From Mesorhizobium sp. GbtcB19 (GTDB lineage: Bacteria; Pseudomonadota; Alphaproteobacteria; Rhizobiales; Rhizobiaceae), in assembly GCF_019091085.1 (NCBI RefSeq), contig NZ_JAGXJY010000001.1, positions 434,001 through 498,000 of the forward strand: 64,000 bases of DNA. The letters are read 5' to 3'. Shown here in pieces: positions 8,578 through 16,254 of this stretch. Below the pieces are notes generated by a model. The model did not search any database, had not been told where the DNA came from, and was given only the letters and a program-made list of their open reading frames with translations. The stretch's first letter is position 1. Each line of letters begins with the position of its first letter. The translations under genes were made by a program, and so were the position numbers.

Positions 8578-9582
8578 TTACTTCTTCAGCTCCAGCCCGA
8601 CACCCTTGTTGATGAAGGCCAGCGTGTAGGCCTTCTTGATGTCGATGCCCGGCTGCGCGACCTTGGCCTTGACCATCTTGTCGTAGAAGCTCTGGATGCG
8701 CGCGTCGGTCATGGCGCCGATGCCGAGCTTTTCCGAATCGCCGGAATCGACGACACCGAACTTCTTCAGCTGCTCGATCGAGAAGGCGATCTGCTCATCC
8801 GTCATGTCCGGATTGTCCTTCTTGATCATGTCGTTGGCGGCCTTGTTGTCGCCGTAGAGATACTTGTACCAGCCCTTGGCCGAGCCATCGACGAAGCACT
8901 GGACGACCTCAGGCCGCTTGTCGATCGTGTCCTGCATCACCTCGACGGTCGTTGCATAGGTTTCCCAGCCATAATCGGCGAGCAGGAACTGGTTCGGCAC
9001 GAAGCCGCCCGCCTTCTGCACCGCGAACGGCTCGGACGTGACATAGCCCTGCTGGATCGACTTCTTGTTGGCGATGAAGGGCGCCGGATTGAAGGTGTAG
9101 GGCACGCGCTTGGCGGCATCGAAGCCGAGCTCGGTGACCATCCACTGGAAGAAGGTCTGCGCGCCCTCGTCGCCGAGAATGTACTGGTCGGCGTTCTTGA
9201 GATCCTCCCACTTGTCCAACCCCTGCCCCGGTTGAGACATGATGACCTGCGGGTCCTTCTGGAAATCGGCGGCGACGACGCGCATCGGGATGCCCTGCTG
9301 CACGGCGTCGAAGGCCGAAAGCAGATTGCCGCCCATGTAGAAATCGATCTTGCCGGCCAAGAGCATCGGCCGGCCGCTGACCTGCGGGCCGCCCTGCATG
9401 ATGGTGACGTCGAGGCCGCAGGCGGCATAGGTGCCGTCGGCAACGGCCTGGTAGTAGCCGCCATGCTCCGGCTCGGCCAGCCAGTTGGTGCCGAACGTCA
9501 CCTTCTCGTTGGCGGCCGCACCCAGCGTGCTCGCGGCAAGCAGGGCGATGGCGCCCGCCAGGATCTTTTCTTTTCCGATCAT
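8578..9582 (-). CDS. ABC transporter substrate-binding protein, NMT1/THI5-like
   Basis: 334 aa from ATG 9582; an ATG six bases upstream (9588) is the alternative. GAGAGGG lies about eight bases before 9582 but only two before 9588, so I prefer 9582. A signal peptide (hydrophobic AGAIALLAASTLGAAA) precedes VTFGTNWLAEPEHGGYYQA, the NMT1/THI5 opening typical of binding proteins for pyrimidine-like or other aromatic nitrogen compounds. Periplasmic; first gene of the operon running to 4165. The ligand is not determinable from sequence. Confidence 0.88.
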   Translation of the reverse strand: MIGKEKILAGAIALLAASTLGAAANEKVTFGTNWLAEPEHGGYYQAVADGTYAACGLDVTIMQGGPQVSGRPMLLAGKIDFYMGGNLLSAFDAVQQGIPMRVVAADFQKDPQVIMSQPGQGLDKWEDLKNADQYILGDEGAQTFFQWMVTELGFDAAKRVPYTFNPAPFIANKKSIQQGYVTSEPFAVQKAGGFVPNQFLLADYGWETYATTVEVMQDTIDKRPEVVQCFVDGSAKGWYKYLYGDNKAANDMIKKDNPDMTDEQIAFSIEQLKKFGVVDSGDSEKLGIGAMTDARIQSFYDKMVKAKVAQPGIDIKKAYTLAFINKGVGLELKK

Positions 9583-9743
9583 AAACATCACCCTCTCTTG
9601 GCTCCGGCGCGCTGCGCGCTGGGCTCGACACCATTTGTTCAAGAAGCAAGACACATGCCACCGCCTGGGCCGCCTGCTTGCGCGGCAGTCATTGCCAAGA
9701 CCGGAAGGGGTCATGCTGTGCGCGAGGCATGGTGCCTATTTTT

Positions 9744-9757
9744 TGGACGCCTGTCCA
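9744..9757. promoter_or_regulatory. Inverted repeat TGGAC-N4-GTCCA, candidate operator of the divergent importer/RidA region
   Basis: A perfect 5-bp inverted repeat with a 4-bp spacer is flanked by a T run on the left and TAAT on the right. It lies between the binding-protein gene and ridA, which point away from each other. Dyads of this size suit a dimeric regulator (GntR or TetR class). No regulator gene lies next to it. The rest of 9583-9836 shows nothing else I can name. Confidence 0.4.
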
Positions 9758-9836
9758 TAATCGCCCCGGCGGCATGCACCGCATCTTGAAGCTTTCATGA
9801 ATCGAGCCTTAGTCTGCCGGCGAACAGGAGAATGCC

Positions 9837-10220
9837 ATGCTGAAATACCTCGCCCCCAAATCGATCAAGCCGCCCTTCGCCCGCTACAGCCACGGCGTCG
9901 AAATCCCGGCCGGGAAGCGCCTGGTGCTGTGCTCCGGCCAATTGGGCATCGGTCCGGACGACGCTGTTCCCGAGGATACCGGCGCGCAAACGGAGCTGTG
10001 CTTCAAGAACATCGCCGCGATCTTGAGCGAGGCCGGCCTGACCTTGAACGACATCGTGCGCATCAATGCCTTCGTCACCGGCCGCGAACATCTGCAGGCC
10101 TATATGGATGTCCGCAACCGCCTGTTTTCCGACCCGGCGCCAGCCTCGACGCTGATGATCGTTTCCGGTTTCGCCCGCCCGGAATTCAAGGTCGAGGTGG
10201 AGGTGCTGGCTGCCGGCTGA
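9837..10220 (+). CDS. RidA family protein (reactive enamine/imine deaminase)
   Basis: 127 aa. The YjgF/YER057c/UK114 fold is shown by LCSGQLGIGPD, FKNIAAILSEAGLTLNDIVRINAFVT and the C-terminal FARPEFKVEVEVLAAG, including an Arg in the position used to bind the substrate carboxylate. RidA proteins hydrolyse enamine or imine intermediates, and variants often ride with catabolic deaminase or oxidase genes. An ACAGGAGA ribosome site precedes ATG 9837. It is divergent from the importer operon and followed by the creatininase-family gene, so it probably belongs to the same catabolic unit. Confidence 0.9.
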   Translation: MLKYLAPKSIKPPFARYSHGVEIPAGKRLVLCSGQLGIGPDDAVPEDTGAQTELCFKNIAAILSEAGLTLNDIVRINAFVTGREHLQAYMDVRNRLFSDPAPASTLMIVSGFARPEFKVEVEVLAAG

Positions 10221-10279
10221 AGGTTGCCCGTAGCTGTGAGGCGCTTTAGATCATCTCAAACAAGCCAGCGGAGACGACA

Positions 10280-11077
10280 TTGACGACAAGACGAGTGTGG
10301 TGGGGCGACTACCGGACGACCGAATACGCCTCGATCGACGCCGAGGCGACGATCGCCGTGTTGCCGGTGGCGGCGATCGAGCAGCATGGCCCGCATCTGC
10401 CGGTCTCGACCGATACCTCGATCATGACGGGCATGCTGGAGACGGTGATCGCCCGCCTGCCCGAGGATCTCGACATCCGCATCCTGCCGGTGCAGGCGGT
10501 CGGCAAATCGAACGAGCACCTGCATGCACCGGGGACGCTGACCTTGCCCGCCACCAATTTGATCGACGCCTGGACCGAGCTCGGCCTGTCGGTCGCCCGC
10601 GCCGGGGTCAGAAAACTGATCATTGTCAATTCGCATGGCGGCAATGAAGAGATCATGGGCATCGTTTCGCGCGAATTGCGTGTGCGCGCCAAAATGCTGT
10701 CGGTGAAGACGAGCTGGCAACGCTTCGGCCGCCCGGCCGGCATGTACACCGATCTCGAGGACCGTCACGGCATCCATGGCGGTGATGTCGAGACCTCGCT
10801 GATGCTGCATTTCCGGCCCGACCTCGTCGACATGAGCAAGGCGGACAATTTCGTTTCCAATGTCGGCCGCGCCGAAAAGGAATTCGCCCTGCTGCGCCAC
10901 ACCGGCACGCATGCCTTCGCCTGGATCGCCAGCGACCTCAATCCGAACGGCGTGGTCGGCGATGCCTCGATCGCCACGGCCGAGAAGGGCCGGCTGACCG
11001 CGGAAATGCAGGCCGACGGTTTCATCAGCCTGGTCAAGGATGTTCGTAAGGCGAAGCTTGCGGAGTGGCTGGCATAG
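10280..11077 (+). CDS. Creatininase family protein (metal amidohydrolase)
   Basis: 265 aa, TTG start at 10280 with GGAG six bases upstream. Family motifs are E-Q-HGPHLPVSTD near the N-terminus, NSHGGNE in the middle and HGIHGGDVETS, which supply His, Glu and Asp ligands for the two-metal centre. Members open cyclic amides (creatinine to creatine) or act on formamide-type bonds. With the CodA-like deaminase and RidA nearby, a ring-opening step in nitrogen heterocycle breakdown is plausible; true creatininase activity is not shown by sequence. Confidence 0.85.
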   Translation: MTTRRVWWGDYRTTEYASIDAEATIAVLPVAAIEQHGPHLPVSTDTSIMTGMLETVIARLPEDLDIRILPVQAVGKSNEHLHAPGTLTLPATNLIDAWTELGLSVARAGVRKLIIVNSHGGNEEIMGIVSRELRVRAKMLSVKTSWQRFGRPAGMYTDLEDRHGIHGGDVETSLMLHFRPDLVDMSKADNFVSNVGRAEKEFALLRHTGTHAFAWIASDLNPNGVVGDASIATAEKGRLTAEMQADGFISLVKDVRKAKLAEWLA

Positions 11078-11143
11078 GGCGTTCGACCAGGCCGAGAAAC
11101 TTAGAATTTCGATGAGACGCCCTTAACTGGAACAAGAAGTGTC

Positions 11144-11563
11144 ATGTCCAATTCAGCATCGGGGCGCGGCGCATTGCCGGGATGGTGGAAGATCACATCT
11201 TTCCATGTCGAATTGGAAGACACTGGCGAGTGCCTAGACGCTTACGGCGTCGACCCTCTCGGCCACATCGTCATCATCGATGACCGGATGATGTCGATCC
11301 TCACATCGAGAGAGCGCACCGACACGGACGCTGCAGCCCTCTTCGAAACGATGATCGCCTACTCTGGCTCGTTCCGTATCGAAGATGACGCCAGGCTGGT
11401 CATAAAGGTAGACGCAGCGTGGCATCCGGCTTGGGTCGGCTCTGAACAAGTTCGATACGTTAATGTTGACGGTGACACTTTGTCGATAACCACGGCTTGG
11501 CAAACCCATCCGAAGTTCCCCGGGCGAACGGCGCGCGGCGTGCTGACGGCGCGAAGGTTGTAA
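11144..11563 (+). CDS. Lipocalin-like domain protein
   Basis: 139 aa. GWWKITSFHVELEDTGE, YGVDPLGHIVI and MMSILTSRER match the opening strands of the lipocalin_5-type family found in many bacteria, and a late GRTARGVLTARR strand closes the barrel. No signal peptide is visible, so it should be cytoplasmic. The ligand is unknown. It follows the creatininase gene by 66 bp on the same strand; its 3' end is 43 bp from the end of the convergent phosphatase gene. Confidence 0.7.
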   Translation: MSNSASGRGALPGWWKITSFHVELEDTGECLDAYGVDPLGHIVIIDDRMMSILTSRERTDTDAAALFETMIAYSGSFRIEDDARLVIKVDAAWHPAWVGSEQVRYVNVDGDTLSITTAWQTHPKFPGRTARGVLTARRL

Positions 11564-11606
11564 CTCTCGGTCCCGGCATGGAGCCCGAGCATGGCGAGCT
11601 TGGCGG

Positions 11607-12116
11607 TCAGCCGTCGATCCCGAGAACAAACGGTACGCCCTCGAAAGCGTCCGCCCCGCGCCCGATCGCCTCGATCGCCGCGATCATGCGGCCGTCGCGC
11701 TGAAGCAGCGTATCGGCCACCGCGATCAGCCGTGGATTGGGCGTCGCCGTCGGCGAGAGAAAGCGCAGCGTCTGGGCGAGTTCCATTTCGTCGCGCTCGG
11801 GCGAAAGCGCCGCCGCGATGATATAGGCCGACGCGGTCGAGCGGCTGACGCCGGCATAGCAGTGCACCACCAGCGGCTTTGCTCGGTCCCAACGGTAGGC
11901 GAAATCGAGCAAGGCGCGGACATGCTCCTCGCCGGGCATCGTCATGCCTTCCTGCGCGACGGCAATGTCGTGCATGACCAGGTGCAGGTGGTTTTCCGCC
12001 ACGATGGAAGCCGGACGGATCACTTCCGTGCCGGCGGCGAGCAGCGACAGCAACCGCTGCGCCCCGGTCCTTGCCACGGTTTCGTCGACCTTCGACAGCG
12101 AACAGACATGGATCAT
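11607..12116 (-). CDS. Cysteine-based tyrosine/dual-specificity phosphatase-like protein
   Basis: 169 aa. The P-loop HCYAGVSRS places the nucleophile at Cys86 and the phosphate-binding Arg at Arg92 (C-x5-R), and the general acid may be Asp50 in the MHDI segment. It is smaller than classical PTPs and resembles stand-alone bacterial DSP-like phosphatases. Its start overlaps the stop of cobD at 12113 (ATGA), so the two are translationally coupled. That coupling suggests, without proving, a role in cobalamin nucleotide-loop assembly. Confidence 0.82.
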   Translation of the reverse strand: MIHVCSLSKVDETVARTGAQRLLSLLAAGTEVIRPASIVAENHLHLVMHDIAVAQEGMTMPGEEHVRALLDFAYRWDRAKPLVVHCYAGVSRSTASAYIIAAALSPERDEMELAQTLRFLSPTATPNPRLIAVADTLLQRDGRMIAAIEAIGRGADAFEGVPFVLGIDG

Positions 12117-13168
12117 CGTCCGAACTCCTTCGGCGCATCCTCGCGCCGCGCAGGCCAGGCCGCAAGGGCGCCTTCAAGGCGCTGCCATTCCGTCTCGCTG
12201 CCCGGCAGACCGACGCGCAAGACCTGCGGCCGCCCGGCAAAATGACGGACCAGCACGCCGCTCGAGCCAAGTGCCGAAAACAGGCTTGGCGCCTCGGGAA
12301 ACGACAGATAGCGGAACAGGCTGGTGCCGCCGGCGACCGCAACATCGAACCGGCCAAGCAGCGTGTCGAGCCGCCCGGCATCCTGGGCCAGGCGTTGCCG
12401 CATATCGGCCTGCCATTCCGTATCCGACAACGCGCGGATGCCATATTCGAGCGCCGGGCCGGCCACCGCCCAGGGCCCCAGCTGCACATCCAGCCGCTCG
12501 GCCGTCAGTTGATCGGCCAGCGCGAAGCCAAGCCGTACACCGGCGAGGCCAAAAAACTTGCCGAACGAGCGCAGCACGACAATGCCGCCCTCCCCGACAT
12601 CGCCGGCCAGGCTATGCTCGATCGGGCCGACATCCATGAAAGCCTCGTCGACGACAAGCAGCCCGCCCTTGGCGCGAAGCCGCGCGGCAAGGTCGAGCAG
12701 CCGGGCCTTTTCGATCACCCGACCGTCCGGATTGTTGGGGTTGACCAGCACCGCAAGGTCCGCCTCGACCAGCGCGTCGAAGTCGCCGACTTCCGCAACC
12801 GCATGGCCGGCGATGGCAGCGGCCCGGGCATGTTCGGCATAGGTCGGGCCGAGCACCAGCGCTTTGCCGGGCCGCACCAGCGAAGCGACGCGAGGCAAGA
12901 GAATTTGCGTGCCGGGCGCCGCCGCCACATGCGCCGCCGACGGCGCGCCATAGGCCGAAGCCGCAATTTCGGCCAATTCGCGCAGTTGTGCTGCCTCCGG
13001 CAATCGGGACAGGGCGGTGGCGGGCAATTCGAAAAGCGGATAGGAGTGCGGATTGATACCTGTCGACAGGTCCACGAAAGGTCTTGGTGCATGAGGAAAA
13101 AGCGCGCTTGCGCGGCCAAGGCTGCCGCCGTGATCCACCGCTGCAATCGCTCCGCTTAGAAGCTTCAT
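12113..13168 (-). CDS. cobD: Threonine-phosphate decarboxylase (CobC in Pseudomonas naming)
   Basis: 351 aa. A fold-type I PLP enzyme with HGG at 13-15, DLSTGINPHSYP, NPNNPDGR and the Schiff-base Lys204 in SFGKFFGLAGVRLG. It decarboxylates L-threonine phosphate to aminopropanol phosphate, the linker of the cobalamin nucleotide loop. Its ATG shares the CATG at 13166-13169 with the divergent cbiB start. AGGA five bases upstream of the ATG supports this start, though a GTG at 13138 would also keep HGG. Confidence 0.9.
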   Translation of the reverse strand: MKLLSGAIAAVDHGGSLGRASALFPHAPRPFVDLSTGINPHSYPLFELPATALSRLPEAAQLRELAEIAASAYGAPSAAHVAAAPGTQILLPRVASLVRPGKALVLGPTYAEHARAAAIAGHAVAEVGDFDALVEADLAVLVNPNNPDGRVIEKARLLDLAARLRAKGGLLVVDEAFMDVGPIEHSLAGDVGEGGIVVLRSFGKFFGLAGVRLGFALADQLTAERLDVQLGPWAVAGPALEYGIRALSDTEWQADMRQRLAQDAGRLDTLLGRFDVAVAGGTSLFRYLSFPEAPSLFSALGSSGVLVRHFAGRPQVLRVGLPGSETEWQRLEGALAAWPARREDAPKEFGR

Positions 13169-14156
13169 GTCGATCCTGATCGCTTTCCTGTCACTCGCCG
13201 TCGAACGTACCCTCGGCTATCCGGACTGGCTGTTCAACGCCATCGGCCATCCGGTCACCTGGATCGGCAGGCTGATATCCTTTCTCGATCGCCGGCTCAA
13301 CCGCGCCACCGATTCCGACGAAATCCGTCGCCGCCAGGGTGTGCGGGCGTTGCTCATTGTTTTGCTGGTGCCTGGCCTGATCGGCCTGGCGCTGCACGTT
13401 CTGCTGTGGATGATGTTCCCAACGGGTCTCGTCATCGCCGCCATCCTCGGCTCCACGCTGCTTTCGCAAAAAAGCCTCGCCGAGCATGTCGAGGAGGTCG
13501 CCGACGCGCTGGAGACCGGCGGCCTGACGCTCGGCCGCATCGCCGTTTCGCGCATCGTCGGCCGCGATCCGGAAAAGTTGGACAAGGCAGGTGTCGCCCG
13601 CGCGGCGATCGAAAGCCTGGCCGAAAACTTCTCCGACGGCATCGTTGCCCCCGCCTTTTGGACCGGCATCGGCGGCCTTGGCGGAGGTGCTGCCTACAAG
13701 GCCGCCAACACCGCCGATTCGATGATCGGCCACCGCACGCCGCAATACGAAGCCTTCGGCCGGGCCGCCGCCCGCTTCGACGACCTGATCAACCTGCCGG
13801 CGTCGCGGCTCACCGGCCTGCTCATCGTGCTCGCCGCCGTTCTGGTCCCGGGCGCCGATCCGCGCGGCGCCTGGCAAGTCATGCGGCGCGACGCCAGGAA
13901 ACACCGCTCGCCCAATGCCGGCTGGCCGGAAGCCGCGATGGCCGGCGCCCTGGGCCTGTCGCTCGCCGGGCCGCGCAGCTATGGCGGCGAGGTCGTCGAG
14001 GACGCCTTCATGGGCGAAGGCGGCCGTCGCGAGGCCGAAAGCACCGACATCCGCCAGGCGCTGAAACTCTACCGCATGGCGGATTGGCTGCTGCTCGGCC
14101 TGTTCGCGATCCTCTCGGCCATCGTAATCTACCTGACCATTTTGATCAGCGGCTAA
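13167..14156 (+). CDS. cbiB: Adenosylcobinamide-phosphate synthase
   Basis: 329 aa integral membrane protein (CobD in Pseudomonas naming). It begins LIAFLSLAVERTLGYPDW, followed by HPVTWIGRLISFLDRRLNR, ENFSDGIVAPAFW and KAANTADSMIGHRTPQYE, all characteristic of CbiB. It joins adenosylcobyric acid to aminopropanol phosphate (or its precursor) at the inner membrane. Only a weak AGAAG precedes the ATG. The start abuts cobD head to head and the 3' end overlaps cobO by four bases, so there is no non-coding space on either side. Confidence 0.93.
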   Translation: MSILIAFLSLAVERTLGYPDWLFNAIGHPVTWIGRLISFLDRRLNRATDSDEIRRRQGVRALLIVLLVPGLIGLALHVLLWMMFPTGLVIAAILGSTLLSQKSLAEHVEEVADALETGGLTLGRIAVSRIVGRDPEKLDKAGVARAAIESLAENFSDGIVAPAFWTGIGGLGGGAAYKAANTADSMIGHRTPQYEAFGRAAARFDDLINLPASRLTGLLIVLAAVLVPGADPRGAWQVMRRDARKHRSPNAGWPEAAMAGALGLSLAGPRSYGGEVVEDAFMGEGGRREAESTDIRQALKLYRMADWLLLGLFAILSAIVIYLTILISG

Positions 14157-14782
14157 AATTCAATTCCCTGCTGGGCTTTCACGCCCGCCGAAAAATGGTG
14201 TTTCGTCAGCCCCATTTCGGTGACCAGGTCCGCCGCTTCCACCAGCAGGGGCTTGGCGTTGCGGCCGGTGACGATCACGTGCAGATCGTCCCGGCGCGCC
14301 TTCAGCGCCGCGACCACCTTCTCCAGGTCGAGATAATCATAGCGCAGCGCGATGTTGAGCTCGTCGAGCACGACAAGGCTGATCGACGGATCGGTCATCA
14401 GCTCCAGCGCTTTGGCCCAGGCGGCTTCGGCGGCGGCGACGTCGCGTTTGAGATCCTGCGTCTCCCAGGTGAACCCCTCGCCCATCGCATGCCAGACCAC
14501 GCGGTCGCCAAAAGCGGCAAAGGCGTCCTTTTCGCCGGTATGCCATTTGCCCTTGATGAACTGGACGACGCCGACGCGTTTGCCGTAGCCCAGCATCCTC
14601 AGCGCCAGGCCGAAGGCCGCCGTGGTCTTGCCCTTGCCCGGCCCGGTGTTGACGATCAGCAGGCCCTTCTCGATCGTCTTGCCGGCCACTTCGGCATCCT
14701 GCACCGCCTTGCGCTTGGCCATCTTGGCGCGATGGCGCTCGGCTTCCTTTTCGTCAATGGGCTTATCTTCGATTTCGGCCAT
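14153..14782 (-). CDS. cobO: Cob(I)yrinic acid a,c-diamide adenosyltransferase
   Basis: 209 aa. The P-loop NTGPGKGKTTAAFG (about 46-59), VQFIKGKW and VVLDELNIALRYDYL are hallmarks of the CobA/CobO/BtuR family, which transfers adenosyl from ATP to reduced corrinoid. An approximately 37-residue charged N-terminal extension is usual for CobO. It follows cobU by one base (TGAcATG), so the two form an operon. It ends in a four-base convergent overlap with cbiB. Confidence 0.95.
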   Translation of the reverse strand: MAEIEDKPIDEKEAERHRAKMAKRKAVQDAEVAGKTIEKGLLIVNTGPGKGKTTAAFGLALRMLGYGKRVGVVQFIKGKWHTGEKDAFAAFGDRVVWHAMGEGFTWETQDLKRDVAAAEAAWAKALELMTDPSISLVVLDELNIALRYDYLDLEKVVAALKARRDDLHVIVTGRNAKPLLVEAADLVTEMGLTKHHFSAGVKAQQGIEF

Positions 14783-14783
14783 G

Positions 14784-15329
14784 TCATTTCACCTTGAGCG
14801 GCAGCCCCGCCACCATCATCAGTACACTATCGGCAACGGCCGCTACCTGCTGATTGAGCCGGCCGGCGGCGTCGCGGAACCGGCGCGCCAGTGCGTTATC
14901 GGGTACGATGCCGAGCCCGACTTCGTTCGAGACCACGAACCACGGTCCGCGCGGTCGCGACAGCACATCCGCCAGCCGCCGGCACTCGGCCTCGACATCA
15001 TGCTCGGCCAGCATGTGGTTGGTGAGCCATAGCGTCAGGCAATCGATCAGCACCGGCTGACGGTCCGGCAGGGCTTCGATTGCGCCCACCAGATCGAGCG
15101 GCGCATCGACGGTGACCCAGCCTTCGCCGCGCCGCGACCGATGCAGCGCGATGCGCTCGCGCATCTCGTCGTCATAGGCCTGCGCCGTGGCGATGTAGGC
15201 CCAGGGCGACGGATGGGCGGTCGTCAGGTTCTCGGCATGCGAGCTCTTGCCCGAGCGCGCGCCGCCCAGAACGAAGGTCAGCTTCCGATCGGAAGTTTTA
15301 TTGCCGCTCGCGGCTGTCGCGCCGGTCAT
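14784..15329 (-). CDS. cobU: Adenosylcobinamide kinase / adenosylcobinamide-phosphate guanylyltransferase (CobP/CobU)
   Basis: 181 aa. Walker A GGARSGKS at 22-29, DCLTLWLTNHM, and SNEVGLGIVPDNALARRFRD identify the bifunctional enzyme that phosphorylates adenosylcobinamide and adds GMP. The length is typical. It is first gene of a cobU-cobO pair. The upstream 134 bp (15330-15463) carry no B12-box or other riboswitch core that I can see, unlike the region at 59.8 kb. Confidence 0.94.
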   Translation of the reverse strand: MTGATAASGNKTSDRKLTFVLGGARSGKSSHAENLTTAHPSPWAYIATAQAYDDEMRERIALHRSRRGEGWVTVDAPLDLVGAIEALPDRQPVLIDCLTLWLTNHMLAEHDVEAECRRLADVLSRPRGPWFVVSNEVGLGIVPDNALARRFRDAAGRLNQQVAAVADSVLMMVAGLPLKVK

Positions 15330-15463
15330 TCCCTACCTTCGTGCTTGGATGAAATCTTGTAGCAGCCAATAGGCCCACAGGCCGCGACTTTAGGGAGAAG
15401 CACAACCACCGGCAAACCAAATCCCGCCACCGCCGGGCGCGATTGCGGCACGGCTTGCGGGCG

Positions 15464-16150
15464 CTACGAAGCGGCGATCCGGGCGGCGACGAGCTGCTGC
15501 AGCCGCCACAGATGCGCGTCGTGGATGCCGCGCTGCTCGAGATTCTTCACCGTGTTGTAGAGATAATCGGCGCCCGAACCCCAATGACCGCATGAAGTCG
15601 CAAGCCTCTCGACCACTTCGTCCTCGCTCATCGGCCCGGCATAGGTAGTGCCCTGGCGGTTGATGACAAAGGCCAACGCCCGCAGCGGGCCCCCCTCGCT
15701 CGCCAAATTGAGCAGGCGCGGATGGTAGCTGGTCGGCTTCAGCGTCACCTCTCGCCGCAGGATCTTGTCGAGTTGCTCGCGCCTGTCGCCGTCACCCAAC
15801 CGAAACGCTACGCCCTTGCATTGTCCGCCGCGATCCAGCGCCATCATCAGCCCGGGTTGCTCCTTGGTGCCGCGCCAGCGCGTCATGTTCATGCAGAAGG
15901 ATCTGTGCCAGCCGCGCAGCAGGGCCACACGCTCCTCGATATGTTCGATCTCGGGCTTCCAGATCAGCGAGCCATAGCCGAACAGCCAAAGCGGTTCGTT
16001 GGCGGGAAGCTGCGACTCCAGCGTACGCACCATTGCGTTATAGTCGCTGTCATCCAGATGCGCCGCGTCGGGATCGGGTCCGCTATCCTCGACAATGCGA
16101 AAGCAGCGGGCGACCAGTTCCTCGGTAAGCGACATGGTTCTTGGCAGCAT
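15464..16150 (-). CDS. ChaC-like gamma-glutamylcyclotransferase
   Basis: 228 aa. LWLFGYGSLIWKPE is the YGSL nucleotide-like loop of gamma-glutamylcyclotransferases, followed by the ChaC-specific LLRGWHRSFCM and GVAFRL segments. ChaC enzymes release 5-oxoproline from glutathione in the cytosol. Starts at 16150 and 16135 are both possible. The gene is divergent from the Rieske oxygenase gene and has no obvious operon partner. Confidence 0.88.
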   Translation of the reverse strand: MLPRTMSLTEELVARCFRIVEDSGPDPDAAHLDDSDYNAMVRTLESQLPANEPLWLFGYGSLIWKPEIEHIEERVALLRGWHRSFCMNMTRWRGTKEQPGLMMALDRGGQCKGVAFRLGDGDRREQLDKILRREVTLKPTSYHPRLLNLASEGGPLRALAFVINRQGTTYAGPMSEDEVVERLATSCGHWGSGADYLYNTVKNLEQRGIHDAHLWRLQQLVAARIAAS

Positions 16151-16254
16151 GGGCGTGACCTTAAAGTCCCCGCGCAGGCGCTACAATCCGGGAGGACCGG
16201 CAATTGACAACAGCTTTGTCGAGGTGTCGGCTGTCGTCAGCCAGGGAGAAGCCG

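Noticed and set aside
15330..15463. A second cobalamin riboswitch upstream of cobU
   Set aside because: No B12 box, CAACTGTAAGC or GGGAAGGC element could be found on the minus strand there.
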